From the IMG/VR virus record IMGVR_UViG_3300009553_000027, positions 1 through 56,552 of that record: a DNA stretch of 56,552 nucleotides, one strand, 5' to 3'. Position numbers and translations under genes: made by a program. Source of the DNA: a virus. The notes below the pieces were generated by a model that saw only the letters and a list, made by a program, of their open reading frames with translations, was not told the origin of the DNA and ran no database searches. This document shows, piece after piece, positions 7,508 through 16,075 of this stretch. Numbering within the stretch: position 1 is the first letter of the stretch; the number at the start of each line of letters is the position of its first letter.

Positions 7508-7849
7508 ATGGCCCGCACCGCGCTCGTCCCCACCAAGATCACCGTCGCCGGAGTCGTCTCCACGCTCGCCGCCGCCAACGTCGACGGACACGTCGTCCCG
7601 CTCACCGACGGCACCTACATCGAAGTGAAGAACGACAGCGTCGCGTCCATCAACGTCACCGTCCAAACCCCCGTGACCGTCGGCGGCCGCGCAGTCGCCG
7701 ACGACGTCATCGCAGTCGCAGCAGGCGCCACCAAGAAGATCGCGCTCGACAAGGCCGTCCACGGCCAAACCGCCGGCGCAGACCGCGGCAAGGCCTACGT
7801 CGACTTCTCCGCCGTCACCACCGTCACCTGCGCCGCCTTCGACCGCTGA
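7508..7849 (+). CDS. Small beta-rich putative virion protein (113 aa)
   Basis: The start ATG follows an RBS-like GGAG. The protein is Val/Thr/Ala-rich with a repeating strand pattern (GTYIEVKNDSVASINVTVQT, then AYVDFSAVTTVTCAAF). Such small beta-sandwich proteins in the head region of actinophages are usually head fibres or decoration proteins. The position just before packaging genes agrees, but no specific family is recognised. Confidence 0.65.
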   Translation: MARTALVPTKITVAGVVSTLAAANVDGHVVPLTDGTYIEVKNDSVASINVTVQTPVTVGGRAVADDVIAVAAGATKKIALDKAVHGQTAGADRGKAYVDFSAVTTVTCAAFDR

Positions 7850-8143
7850 CCCAACCAGCAGGGTGGGGAGGAGGGGTAAACCCACAAGGGGTGCAGCAGC
7901 GCCGGGGAGGGCGCTCGTTGGTGCGGCAGGTTCATAGGATCCCAGGGGACCGGGGTCAGTCGCTCGTCATCATGAGCCAGAGGGTGACGATCTGGGCGAG
8001 TGCGGCGAGACGGGTGAGCAGCAGGTCGAACGACATGGCGATCCTCGGGGTAAGCGATGGAGGACCGCGGTGGCCCTCATCGTTTCCCCCCGGACGCGTG
8101 CCGTCGGACAGGACTGAGGGCCGGAAAATCGAGGAGGTTCGCG
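7850..8143. other. Longest intergenic gap in the packaging region
   Basis: This 294-base gap breaks the otherwise overlapping gene order. It holds a 6-bp GC hairpin at 7898-7915 (AGCGCC/GGCGCT, no T-run), a G-rich stretch just before it, a small minus-strand ORF at 7956-8036, and the RBS of the small terminase. A cos or pac site would fit this place, upstream of the terminase, but no diagnostic motif is visible. Confidence 0.4.
7956..8036 (-). CDS. Possible 26-aa membrane peptide
   Basis: On the minus strand a GAGGA sequence sits 5 bases before an ATG that encodes MSFDLLLTRLAALAQIVTLW followed by LMMTSD and a stop. The middle is a plausible single membrane segment. It is the only minus-strand reading in the rightward late region that has its own ribosome site, and it lies in a gap free of plus-strand genes. 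Confidence 0.35.
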   Translation of the reverse strand: MSFDLLLTRLAALAQIVTLWLMMTSD

Positions 8144-8773
8144 ATGCCCAAGGGCGGAGCACGGGTCCACTCCGGCCCACCACCGGATCCCAACGCGCTG
8201 CGTCGGGAGCGGGCGAAGGACAAGGACGGCTGGACGACACTGCCGGCCGAAGGTCGCAAGGGCGCGCTGCCGAAGTGGCCGCTGCCGCCCGAGGTCCGGA
8301 CAGCGGCGGCGCTCGAGGCGTCGATCGATCAGCGCGAGATGCTCGAGGCGCAGATCGATGGCGGCGTCGCGCCGAAGGGTGCGGTCGCGCGGCTGGCGAA
8401 GCTCGATCAGCTGATCTCCACGTTGCGCGCGACGATCAAGGCCGCGGCGAAGATGGAAGCGACGCTGTGGAAGGACCTGTGGTCGACTCCGCAGGCGGTC
8501 GCGTGGGAGACGCTGCGCTGGACGCGTGAGGTTGCGCTGTACGTTCGCTGGCAGGTCCTTGCCGAGCTCGGCGATCTCGATGCCGGGAAGGAGGCGCGGC
8601 AGTGGTCGGATCGGCTCGGGCTGAATCCGGCGGCGATGCTGCGGAACCGGTGGCGGATCTCGCGCGACGAGGTGGCCGCCCAACGGCAGACCAGGCCGGC
8701 GGCGCCCGCTGAGGATGCTTCCGGCCGGTCGATGCGTGACCGGTTGAAGGCGGTCACCGGTGGAGGTGCGTGA
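8144..8773 (+). CDS. Terminase small subunit (209 aa)
   Basis: A strong RBS (GAGGAGG at 8131-8137) decides the ATG at 8144 over the GTG/ATG codons upstream. The start MPKGGARVHSGPPPDPNALR, then GWTTLPAEGR and LPKWPLPPEV, is the typical N-terminus of actinophage small terminases. Helical segments follow (about residues 55-130) and a tail rich in basic residues. The protein recognises the packaging site and loads the large subunit, whose gene overlaps by 14 bases. Confidence 0.8.
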   Translation: MPKGGARVHSGPPPDPNALRRERAKDKDGWTTLPAEGRKGALPKWPLPPEVRTAAALEASIDQREMLEAQIDGGVAPKGAVARLAKLDQLISTLRATIKAAAKMEATLWKDLWSTPQAVAWETLRWTREVALYVRWQVLAELGDLDAGKEARQWSDRLGLNPAAMLRNRWRISRDEVAAQRQTRPAAPAEDASGRSMRDRLKAVTGGGA

Positions 8774-9815
8774 GCCGCAGACGATGACGGTCGTCCCGGC
8801 GTGGATCGAGCAGCACTGCGTGATCCCGGACGGTTTCCGGCGAGGGGCACCGTTCCGGCTGTACGACTACCAGCTGCGGTACTTCTCGAACTTCTACCTG
8901 GTCCGCGGTGACGTCGAGCAGGACCTCGACGACCCGGTGCTCGGGCCTGCGTTCGTGTACCGGCGCGGGATGCTCGTCGGACCTCAGAAGGTCGGCAAGT
9001 CGCCGCACACCGCGGCGCACATCTGCCTTGAGGGTGTCGGCCCGGCGTTGTTCGCTGGCTGGGCTCGCGACGGTGACGGATACGTGTGCGCCGATCACGG
9101 GTGCGGCTGCGGCTGGGAGTGGGCGTACGAGCCGGATGAGCCGATGGGGATGGCCTGGCCGACCCCGCTGATCCAGATCACCGCGGTGTCGGAGGAGCAG
9201 ACCGACAACATCTACGGCGCGTTGCGCCCGATGATCGACCACGGTCCGCTCACCGATCTCGTCACGAAGACCGGCGAGGAGTTCATCAGGCTTCCTGGCG
9301 GCGGACGGATCGACATCGTCACGTCATCCGCACAGTCCCGGCTCGGTCAGCGAGTCACGTTCGTCCCGCAAGACGAGGTCGGCCTCTGGACGCCGACGAA
9401 CAAGATGACGAAGGTCGCCGACACCCAATACCGCGGCCTCGCCGGGATGGGTGGCCGCGCGAGTTTGTCGACGAACGCGTGGGACCCCGCGGAGAACTCG
9501 GTCGCGCAGCAGCAGTTCGAGTCACGAGCGAAGGACATCTACCGCCAGCTCAAGCAGCCGCCGGCGACGCTGTCGTACCGCAACAAGCGGGAACGCCGAC
9601 AGATCCACCAGGCCGTCTACGGCGAGGCGCTGAAGCAGAACGGCGGCCACGTCGACCTCAACTCGATCGAGGCCGAGGCCGCCGATCTCCTCGAGCGTGA
9701 CCCGGCGCAGGCCGAGCGGTTCTTCGGGAACCGGCTCGTCGCCGGTGCCGGCGCCTGGCTGCCGGACGGCCTGTGGGCCGCCGCTGAGAGAGCGGACCGA
9801 TCGGCGGTCGCATGA
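8760..9815 (+). CDS. terL: Terminase large subunit, ATPase domain (351 aa)
   Basis: This domain powers DNA packaging at the portal. The P-loop-like segment is GMLVGPQKVGKS; VTFVPQDEVGLW occupies the Walker B position, and the final part (ERFFGNRLVAGAGAWLPDGL) is the usual linker into the nuclease domain. A complete actinophage TerL is roughly 500-570 residues; this ORF stops at 351 and the nuclease half continues in a second gene that overlaps as ATGA. The GTG at 8760 is the longest start; ATG at 8784 (MTVVPAWIEQHC) is also possible. Confidence 0.85.
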   Translation: MEVREPQTMTVVPAWIEQHCVIPDGFRRGAPFRLYDYQLRYFSNFYLVRGDVEQDLDDPVLGPAFVYRRGMLVGPQKVGKSPHTAAHICLEGVGPALFAGWARDGDGYVCADHGCGCGWEWAYEPDEPMGMAWPTPLIQITAVSEEQTDNIYGALRPMIDHGPLTDLVTKTGEEFIRLPGGGRIDIVTSSAQSRLGQRVTFVPQDEVGLWTPTNKMTKVADTQYRGLAGMGGRASLSTNAWDPAENSVAQQQFESRAKDIYRQLKQPPATLSYRNKRERRQIHQAVYGEALKQNGGHVDLNSIEAEAADLLERDPAQAERFFGNRLVAGAGAWLPDGLWAAAERADRSAVA

Positions 9816-10429
9816 CACGAGCTCCTGAACGACCACGCCTCGATGTGTGTGGCGGTTTCGACGGATCCGACTCGTCGGACTTCACCGCGATCCGGTTGGA
9901 GACCATCGACGGATGGCAGCTGACCCCCACCTACGGCCCGGACAGCCGGCCGACGGTGTGGAACCCGGCCGAGTGGCCGAACCATCGGATCCCACGTGGC
10001 GAGGTGCACGTCGCGGTCCGGCACATCTTCACCGTGTACCGAGTCGAGCGGTTCTACTGCGACCCGCGTGACTGGCAGACCGAGATCGAGGAGTGGGCGC
10101 TCGAGTACGGCCCCGAGCATGTCGTGGAGTGGGACACCGGTCGAGGTTCGACCAGAATCCCCGCGGTCCACGCCGCGCTCGAGCGGTTCGTGACCGATCT
10201 ACGGACCGGCGCGCTCACCCACGACGGATGCCCGATCACGGCAGCGCACATCGCAAACGCCCGGAAGGTCGCGAAGCCCGGCGACCGCTACATCCTCGGC
10301 AAGCCCAACGAGCACCAGAAGATCGACGCAGCGATGGCCTCGCTGCTCGCCCACGAGGCCAAGTGCGACGCGATCGCAGCGGGTTGGACGCCGACGAAGC
10401 CTCGGGCGCGGATGATCGTGCGGAGGTAG
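9812..10429 (+). CDS. Terminase large subunit, nuclease domain as a separate gene (205 aa)
   Basis: The sequence starts directly with the RNase H-like nuclease fold: CGGFDGSDSSDFTAIRLET (first catalytic Asp), then RVERFYCDPRDWQTEIEEW, and HIANARKVAKPGDRYILGKP followed by KIDAAMASLLAHEAK (last acidic residue). Together with the 8760-9815 product this equals one TerL. The reading frame is -1 relative to the ATPase gene. It may be a natural split made through the coupled ATGA junction, or one protein broken by a single-base error. Confidence 0.8.
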   Translation: MTRAPERPRLDVCGGFDGSDSSDFTAIRLETIDGWQLTPTYGPDSRPTVWNPAEWPNHRIPRGEVHVAVRHIFTVYRVERFYCDPRDWQTEIEEWALEYGPEHVVEWDTGRGSTRIPAVHAALERFVTDLRTGALTHDGCPITAAHIANARKVAKPGDRYILGKPNEHQKIDAAMASLLAHEAKCDAIAAGWTPTKPRARMIVRR

Positions 10430-10446
10430 AAGCGCCCGGAGGTGGC

Positions 10447-11820
10447 ATGGAACCCGACGAACTCGTCGTGCGCCTCGAGCGCCAACTTCAGGGCCGTGAG
10501 CGTCAGCGAGTGCTCCGGTACGACGCGTACGTCGAAGGCAACCAGCCGTTGCGGTACATGGCTCCGGCGATCGAGGCCGAAGTGGGTGAGCGCATCGCGC
10601 AGGTGGTGCTGAACTGGCCGCGGATGATCGTCGACGCGTACGAGAACCGGTCAGACCTCGAAGGGTTTCGGTACCAGAAACAGGACTCCGGCGACGCCGA
10701 GCTGTGGGCGATGTACCAGGCGAACGACGGCGACGAGCAATCGCAACAGGCGCACACGGAAAGCCTCGCCCTCGGCCGGTCCTACGTGATCGTCGGTTCA
10801 CCCGACGACGAGGACGATCCGCCAGTGATGACGGTCGAGCATCCGTTGCAGGTCGCCGTGGTGCGCGACCCAAAGACCAGGAGAGTGTCGGCCGCGTTGA
10901 AGCGTTGGAAGGACGACGACGGCGCCCAATGGGCGACCCTGTACGTCCCCGACTCGACAATCACCTACGTGCGAAGCAGCAGAAGCAGCCGGACATGGTC
11001 CGAGAACGACCGGGACGACCACGAACTCGGCGCTGTGCCCGTGGTGCCGTTGGTGAACCGTGGCCGGATGCTCAACCAGCTCGGTGTGTCGGAGTTCCAC
11101 GACATCATCCCGATCGCGGATGCGGCCAACAAGATGGCGACGGACATGATGCTGTCCGGAGAGTTCCATGCGGCGCCACGCAGATGGGCGCTCGGATTCG
11201 ACGAGGAAGACTTCACCGACGAGGACGGCAAGCCGTTGTCGACGTGGTCGGCGATCATGGGCCGGATCTGGGCGACGTCGAAGAAGCCGTCGGACGCCCA
11301 GGTCGGTCAGTTCCCCGAGTCGGACTTGGCCGTGTTCCACAACACGATCAAAGTCCTCGCGCAGCTCGCCGCGCAGCTTGCGTTCCTGCCACAGGACTAC
11401 ATGTCGTTCACGTCGGACAACCCCACTTCGGCGGACGCGATCCGCGCCTCCGAGGCACGGCTGGTGAAGCGGTGCGAGCGGAAGCACACGACATGGGGTG
11501 GCGGCTGGGAGCAGGTGATGCGACTCATGATCCGCTTCCAGACTGGCGAGTGGAGCAAGGAAGCGAAGTCCCTCGAGACGCTGTGGCGTGACCCGTCGAC
11601 GCCGACCGTCGCTCAGAAGGCGGACGCGACGGTGAAACTCGTCCAGGCCGGGATCATCCCAGTCGAGCAGGGCCGCGAAGACCTCGGATACTCGGCGATC
11701 CAACGGGCCCGGATGGCGGAAATGGACCAGCGCGCGACGGACAGCGGTCTTCTCGGGTCGATCGCCGAGCAGATCCGCCGCGACGCCACACCGGCGGCGG
11801 GCAGTGGCTCAGCCGCCTGA
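10447..11820 (+). CDS. Portal protein (457 aa)
   Basis: The length and pattern fit the SPP1 gp6/HK97-type portal family (Phage_prot_Gp6). The N-terminus reads RLQGRERQRVLRYDAYVEGN without gaps to residues of the wing domain, then VVRDPKTRRVSAALKRWKDD (clip region), DIIPIADAANKMATDMM and SFTSDNPTSADAIRASEARL (crown/stem helices). Portals form the dodecameric channel at one capsid vertex. The ATG at 10447 lies 17 bases after the terminase stop; the upstream in-frame region is a shadow of the terminase gene. Confidence 0.85.
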   Translation: MEPDELVVRLERQLQGRERQRVLRYDAYVEGNQPLRYMAPAIEAEVGERIAQVVLNWPRMIVDAYENRSDLEGFRYQKQDSGDAELWAMYQANDGDEQSQQAHTESLALGRSYVIVGSPDDEDDPPVMTVEHPLQVAVVRDPKTRRVSAALKRWKDDDGAQWATLYVPDSTITYVRSSRSSRTWSENDRDDHELGAVPVVPLVNRGRMLNQLGVSEFHDIIPIADAANKMATDMMLSGEFHAAPRRWALGFDEEDFTDEDGKPLSTWSAIMGRIWATSKKPSDAQVGQFPESDLAVFHNTIKVLAQLAAQLAFLPQDYMSFTSDNPTSADAIRASEARLVKRCERKHTTWGGGWEQVMRLMIRFQTGEWSKEAKSLETLWRDPSTPTVAQKADATVKLVQAGIIPVEQGREDLGYSAIQRARMAEMDQRATDSGLLGSIAEQIRRDATPAAGSGSAA

Positions 11821-12712
11821 CGAAGCGGTCCGGCACTACCTGGCCATGGTCGCGATCGCCGCGTCCATCGCAACGACCGCACGGCGGATCTGGGGGGAGC
11901 TCGAACCGGCACGACTCGACCAGTCCTGGGCGTCGAAGAGGATCGGACAGCGCATCGCGGTGACCGTCGGAGCCGGGCAGATGCTCGCCGCCCAACAGGC
12001 CGACAGCTACCTCGACGGTGTGCTCGCCGCCCAAGGGATCGACATCGATCGGGCAGCGTCCGTGCAAGCGCGCAGTTTCGCCGGTGTCGCGTCAGACGGC
12101 AGGAGTCTCGGCACCCTCTTCTACGAACCAGTGATCGCGACAAAGACCGCGATCGAAGCAAAGGCCGGTACCGATGCTGCGCTCGCCCGCGGCGAGCACG
12201 CGCTGCTGCGAGCCGTCTCCACGCAGCTCGCCGACGCCGGACGAACCGCTGTCGGCGTCGGCATGGTTGCCCGACCCGCTGTCACCCGATGGGCGCGGAT
12301 GCTCAACCCGCCCTCATGCTCTCGCTGTGCGGTGCTCGCCGGCCGCACGTACCGGTGGAACGCCGGCTTCGACCGACACCCGCTCTGTGACTGCATCGCG
12401 ATCCCGTCGACCGATCAGCTCGCACCCGATCTGACCACAGATCCAGCGTCCTACTTCGACTCGCTCGACGGCGCGGCGCAGGACCGCTACTTCAGCGCAG
12501 CGGGCGCCCAAGCGATCCGCGACGGCGCCAACATCCCCCAGGTCGTGAACGCCAGCCGTGCCACCGCGGGACTCTCGAAAGCGAACGGGCGCACAGCAAC
12601 ATCGCATCAGCCGTCCAGCACCGCACGGCTGATGCCCGAGACGATCATCGAGGACGCCGCAGACCGCGCCGACGCCATCGCGCTGCTGCGATCGAACGGA
12701 TACCTCGTCTGA
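11804..12712 (+). CDS. MuF-like minor head protein (302 aa)
   Basis: It starts with GTG 17 bases inside the portal gene. The helical N-terminal two thirds and the motif CSRCAVLAGRTYRWNAGFDR followed by HPLCDCIAIP near residues 168-200 are typical of MuF-type head morphogenesis proteins of actinophages (VG15-type). These sit just after the portal, are present in a few copies inside the head, and may be ejected with DNA. No added toxin domain is visible at the C-terminus. Confidence 0.75.
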   Translation: MAQPPDEAVRHYLAMVAIAASIATTARRIWGELEPARLDQSWASKRIGQRIAVTVGAGQMLAAQQADSYLDGVLAAQGIDIDRAASVQARSFAGVASDGRSLGTLFYEPVIATKTAIEAKAGTDAALARGEHALLRAVSTQLADAGRTAVGVGMVARPAVTRWARMLNPPSCSRCAVLAGRTYRWNAGFDRHPLCDCIAIPSTDQLAPDLTTDPASYFDSLDGAAQDRYFSAAGAQAIRDGANIPQVVNASRATAGLSKANGRTATSHQPSSTARLMPETIIEDAADRADAIALLRSNGYLV

Positions 12713-12782
12713 ACTCCTCGCGCTGAGCGGGGATGCGCGCACGGCCAGCGCACCAACGGCCGGCACTCCTCGGAGGACTCTA

Positions 12783-13451
12783 GTGACAACCCCCACGATG
12801 CTCGACGGGATCCCCGTCACCGCACCGACCCTCACCGCCATCAACGGCCGCATGGTGTGGCTGTGCCCCGACGGACGGCTGCTCCCGCACGTGCGCGGCG
12901 GCGACACCGACACCGACGACAAGACGTTCACACAGGCCGATGTCGACCGGATCGTCCAGGAACGACTCGCCCGCGTGAAGACCGAGCCGCCAGCCGACTA
13001 CGAGGCGTTGAAGGCCGCGAAGAAGGAACTCGACGACCTGAAGGCGAAGGACCAGACCGAGCTCCAGGCGGCGCTCGCGAAGATCGAGACCCTCACCGTC
13101 GAGCGCGACAAGGTGGTCGCCGAACGCGACGGCGCTGCTGGCGCGGTGAAGGAACTGCAGCTGCGCAACGCGGTCGTTGCGGCGGCAGCGAAAGCGAAGG
13201 CAGTGGACCCGGACGACATCTGGGCGCTGCTCCCGAAGGACGCGGTGACCATCGGCGACGACGGCCAGGTCACAGGAGCGGAGAACGCCGTCAAGGCGCT
13301 CCTCGAGGCCAAGCCTCATCTCGTCGGCAAGACCACCGTTCCCCGCCCCGATCCGGCGCAGGGGCAACGCGGAGACGCCAAGGACTACGGCTCAGCCGGC
13401 AAGGCCGAAGCGCAACGCAGGTTCGGCACCGCCGACCAGCAGCAGAAGTAG
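12783..13451 (+). CDS. Capsid scaffolding protein (222 aa)
   Basis: A GTG start follows GGAGG at the right distance. After a short N-terminal beta segment, residues about 40-125 form a long charged coiled coil (VQERLARVKTEPPADYEAL, KKELDDLKAKDQTELQAAL), then an Ala/Lys helix and an acidic/Gln-rich tail. This is the usual layout of internal scaffold proteins, and it lies directly upstream of decoration and major capsid genes. Confidence 0.8.
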   Translation: MTTPTMLDGIPVTAPTLTAINGRMVWLCPDGRLLPHVRGGDTDTDDKTFTQADVDRIVQERLARVKTEPPADYEALKAAKKELDDLKAKDQTELQAALAKIETLTVERDKVVAERDGAAGAVKELQLRNAVVAAAAKAKAVDPDDIWALLPKDAVTIGDDGQVTGAENAVKALLEAKPHLVGKTTVPRPDPAQGQRGDAKDYGSAGKAEAQRRFGTADQQQK

Positions 13452-13488
13452 CGGCCACCCGGCCGCGCCACCCTGAAAGGACCAACCG

Positions 13489-14202
13489 ATGACCGACATC
13501 AGCTTGTCGACGACGTCCTACCAGGTCGAAAACCGGTCGTGGCTGCTCAGCCCGCACGGGACCGAGCCTGGTACGACCCCGTCGATCACCCTCGACATCT
13601 CCGGCTTCACCTCCGGCACGCACTACCCGAACGGCTTCATCCCGTCCGGCACCCCGCTCGCGAAGGTCACATCGTCTGGGCTGTACATCCCGTACGTGAA
13701 CCAGACCGACGAGTCGGCTGTGATCACGCGCACCGCAACCGGTGGCACCGTCACCTTCACCCTCGACGGTGAGACCACAGCGGCCACGGCCGTCGTGGCT
13801 GCGACGACCGCCGCGCAGATCAAGACGGCGCTCGAGACGCTCTCGAACGTGAACGTCGGCGACATCACTGTCACCGGCTCCGCTGGCGGCCCGTTCACCG
13901 TCACGTTCGTCGCCGGCGACTACTCCGGGATCGATGCACCGAACCTGTCGGTCGACGCGACGAACGCGACCGGTGGCACAGTCACCATCGCGATCACCGC
14001 CGGCGCCGTCGAATCCCCGGCGGGTGAAGGCGCCGCAGCAGGTCTGCTGTTCTCGACTGTGAAGGTCCCGAACCTCCTCGACACAACGGTCGACGTCGGC
14101 GCAGCGATGCTCGTCCACGGCTTCGTGTCGCTGTCCAAGCTGCCGTTCGCGCTCGACGCGGCCGGGCAGGCCGACCTCAAGCACATCATCTTCACCGCCT
14201 GA
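13489..14202 (+). CDS. Head decoration protein with an inserted beta-sandwich module (237 aa)
   Basis: The ends match lambda gpD-type decoration proteins: an extended N-terminal arm, GFIPSGTPLAKVTSSGLY, and at the C-terminus AAAGLLFSTVKVP followed by AMLVHGFVSLSKLP. Between them, about residues 82-178, is a Thr/Val/Gly-rich module (ATTAAQIKTALETLSNVNVG, then GPFTVTFVAGDYSG) of the sort found repeated in large phage and surface proteins. A normal gpD is near 110-140 residues, so the insertion explains the extra length and would project from the capsid surface. Confidence 0.75.
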   Translation: MTDISLSTTSYQVENRSWLLSPHGTEPGTTPSITLDISGFTSGTHYPNGFIPSGTPLAKVTSSGLYIPYVNQTDESAVITRTATGGTVTFTLDGETTAATAVVAATTAAQIKTALETLSNVNVGDITVTGSAGGPFTVTFVAGDYSGIDAPNLSVDATNATGGTVTIAITAGAVESPAGEGAAAGLLFSTVKVPNLLDTTVDVGAAMLVHGFVSLSKLPFALDAAGQADLKHIIFTA

Positions 14203-14229
14203 TCCGGCCGAGAACCAGGAGACATCACC

Positions 14230-15270
14230 ATGGCCATCTTCTTCGACGCCCCGGTCAGCCCCGACGACATCACCGTGTTCGTCCGGGAGGTCCCGATCCC
14301 GGCGAACCTCACCCTGTCGAACCTGTTCCCGCGCCGATACGTGGCGGACAACAAGGTCGACTTCATGGAGATCGTGCACACCAACCGCACTGCGAAGTTC
14401 CGCAGCTACGACGGCCGGATCCACGTCTCGTCCCGCGACACCGGCTCCGAGAAGTTCGTGAAGCTCCCGCCGCTGTCCTCGTCGCTGAACATGGGCGAGT
14501 ACGAGCGCCTGCAGCTCGAGTTCGCCCGCAACGGCGGCACGAACCAGCAGGCGCTCGCCGCAGCGATCTACAACGACGCGCAGAACCTCACGCAGGAGGT
14601 CCTGAACCGGATGGAGCTCGCGTGGGGTGACGTGATGGTCGACGGCAAGCTGTCGATCAACGAGAACGGCCTCGTGTCCGAAGCGGACTTCGGTGTCCCG
14701 TCGACGCACATCGTCGCCCCGCTCGGCGCGCTCTGGTCGAACACGGCGGCGTCGGTTCCGCTTTCGGACATGATCCTTTGGCACGACGTGTACGTCGCGA
14801 CCAACGGGTTCAAGGCCGGGTCGATCCGCACCTCGCAGGCGGTGATGCGGCTCCTCACCCGGAACACCGAGATCATCAACGCGATCAAGGGCGCCGCGGC
14901 AACCGTGACGCGGGTGACGCTCCAGGAACTGAACGACCTGATGGCGTCCGAGGGTCTCCCGACGTTCGGTGAGCCGCTCGACGGCAGCCTCGACGTCGAC
15001 GGCGTGACCACCCGCGTCACGCCCGACGACAGGGTGTTCTTCCTGCCGCCGACGATCGCCGACCTCGGCTACACCGCGTACGGGCTCTCCGCGACCGCGC
15101 TCGAGCTCGTCAACGCGAACGAGGCCGACATGTCGTTCGAGGAGGCGCCCGGCATCGTCGGTGTCGTCGAGAAGATCGGTCCTCCGTACCGGCAGTTCAC
15201 CTTCGTAGACGCGGTCGGGATGCCGATCCTCGTCAACGCGAAGCGTCTGCTGGTCGCGGACGTCAAGTGA
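14230..15270 (+). CDS. Major capsid protein, HK97 fold (gpE family, 346 aa)
   Basis: Length and order fit the lambda gpE-like major capsid family, as does the partner decoration protein upstream. Recognisable parts are LFPRRYVADNKVDFMEIV near the N-terminus, a spine-helix region (YNDAQNLTQEVLNRMELAWG), WHDVYVATNGFKAGSIRTSQ, and the C-terminal EEAPGIVGVVEKIGPPYRQF with VDAVGMPILVNAKRLLVADV. It forms the icosahedral shell. The RBS-like AGGAGA precedes the ATG. Confidence 0.85.
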   Translation: MAIFFDAPVSPDDITVFVREVPIPANLTLSNLFPRRYVADNKVDFMEIVHTNRTAKFRSYDGRIHVSSRDTGSEKFVKLPPLSSSLNMGEYERLQLEFARNGGTNQQALAAAIYNDAQNLTQEVLNRMELAWGDVMVDGKLSINENGLVSEADFGVPSTHIVAPLGALWSNTAASVPLSDMILWHDVYVATNGFKAGSIRTSQAVMRLLTRNTEIINAIKGAAATVTRVTLQELNDLMASEGLPTFGEPLDGSLDVDGVTTRVTPDDRVFFLPPTIADLGYTAYGLSATALELVNANEADMSFEEAPGIVGVVEKIGPPYRQFTFVDAVGMPILVNAKRLLVADVK

Positions 15271-15623
15271 TGACCCGCCGGCTCCGGTACACCGTCCACG
15301 GGATCGACGCGAACGGGCAACCGTTCGCGTACGGCCCAGCGGACGTGGTGCCCGACTGGGCGCAGGCGATGATCACCAACCCGGACATCTGGATCGACGA
15401 CACGCCCGCGCCCGGCTCCTCCGTGGCCGAGGAAAGCTCTGCCCCTGCCGGCGACATCACGTCGCCGGCAGGCGGCGGCGCGCCCGAACGGCCACCGGCT
15501 GCCGGGCCCGGCTCCGGGCTCGACGCCTGGCGGGCCTACGCGGCTGCGATCGGCGTCGAGCACGACGAGCACGCGACACGCGCCGACATCATCGCCGCGG
15601 TCGAAGCCCACCAGCCCGACTGA
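15270..15623 (+). CDS. Head-associated protein with SAP/HeH-like C-terminus (117 aa)
   Basis: The ATG at 15270 shares a base with the capsid stop (TGATG); a GTG at 15267 is an alternative start. The N-terminus is beta-like, a Pro/Gly/Ala linker follows (about residues 45-80), and the C-terminus (LDAWRAYAAAIGVEHDEHAT, RADIIAAVEA) resembles the two-helix SAP/HeH fold seen in small proteins after phage major capsid genes. Function is unknown. Confidence 0.7.
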   Translation: MTRRLRYTVHGIDANGQPFAYGPADVVPDWAQAMITNPDIWIDDTPAPGSSVAEESSAPAGDITSPAGGGAPERPPAAGPGSGLDAWRAYAAAIGVEHDEHATRADIIAAVEAHQPD

Positions 15624-15652
15624 CACCCGGGCCGCTGCGAGGAGGGCACGCC

Positions 15653-16075
15653 ATGGCCGACCCATTCGCCACCTACGCCGACATCGAGAACGCGTGGCGT
15701 GCCCTCACCAGCGACGAGCAGACCGTCGCCACCTCAAGCCTCGCGTTCGCATCGGCGATCATCCGCAACGACATCCGCACCGTCGACTCACGGATCGCCG
15801 CCGGCAAGCTCGACGTCGACCTCGTCAAGCACATCGCGGTCGCAATGGTGCTCCGCAAGATGCGCAACCCCGACGGGCTCCGCACCGAACAGCTCGAGGA
15901 CTACGCGTACACGCGCGACAGCGCGCTCTCGGACGGGTCGATCTACCTGTCGGCCGATGAACGGCGGATGCTGCTCGGTCGCGGCGCAGGCGCGTTCTCG
16001 ATCGCGCCCGGCGACGATCCGCCGTCATATGCGACGGTCGCTACCGCACAGGCGTGGCGGGACAGCTGGCGATGA
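15653..16075 (+). CDS. Head-tail connector, Gp19/Gp15/Gp42-like (140 aa)
   Basis: The sequence MADPFATYADIENAWRALTS, then ASAIIRNDIRTVDSRI and HIAVAMVLRKMRNPDG matches the helical adaptor proteins that bind below the portal. A GAGGAGG RBS precedes the ATG. Its place, first in the connector series after the capsid genes, supports the role. Confidence 0.75.
   Translation: MADPFATYADIENAWRALTSDEQTVATSSLAFASAIIRNDIRTVDSRIAAGKLDVDLVKHIAVAMVLRKMRNPDGLRTEQLEDYAYTRDSALSDGSIYLSADERRMLLGRGAGAFSIAPGDDPPSYATVATAQAWRDSWR

Noticed and set aside
13291-14784. 497-residue minus-strand ORF across scaffold, decoration and capsid genes
   Set aside because: It crosses several well-supported plus-strand virion genes and is rich in Arg/Val/Asp, typical of antisense shadows in high-GC DNA.
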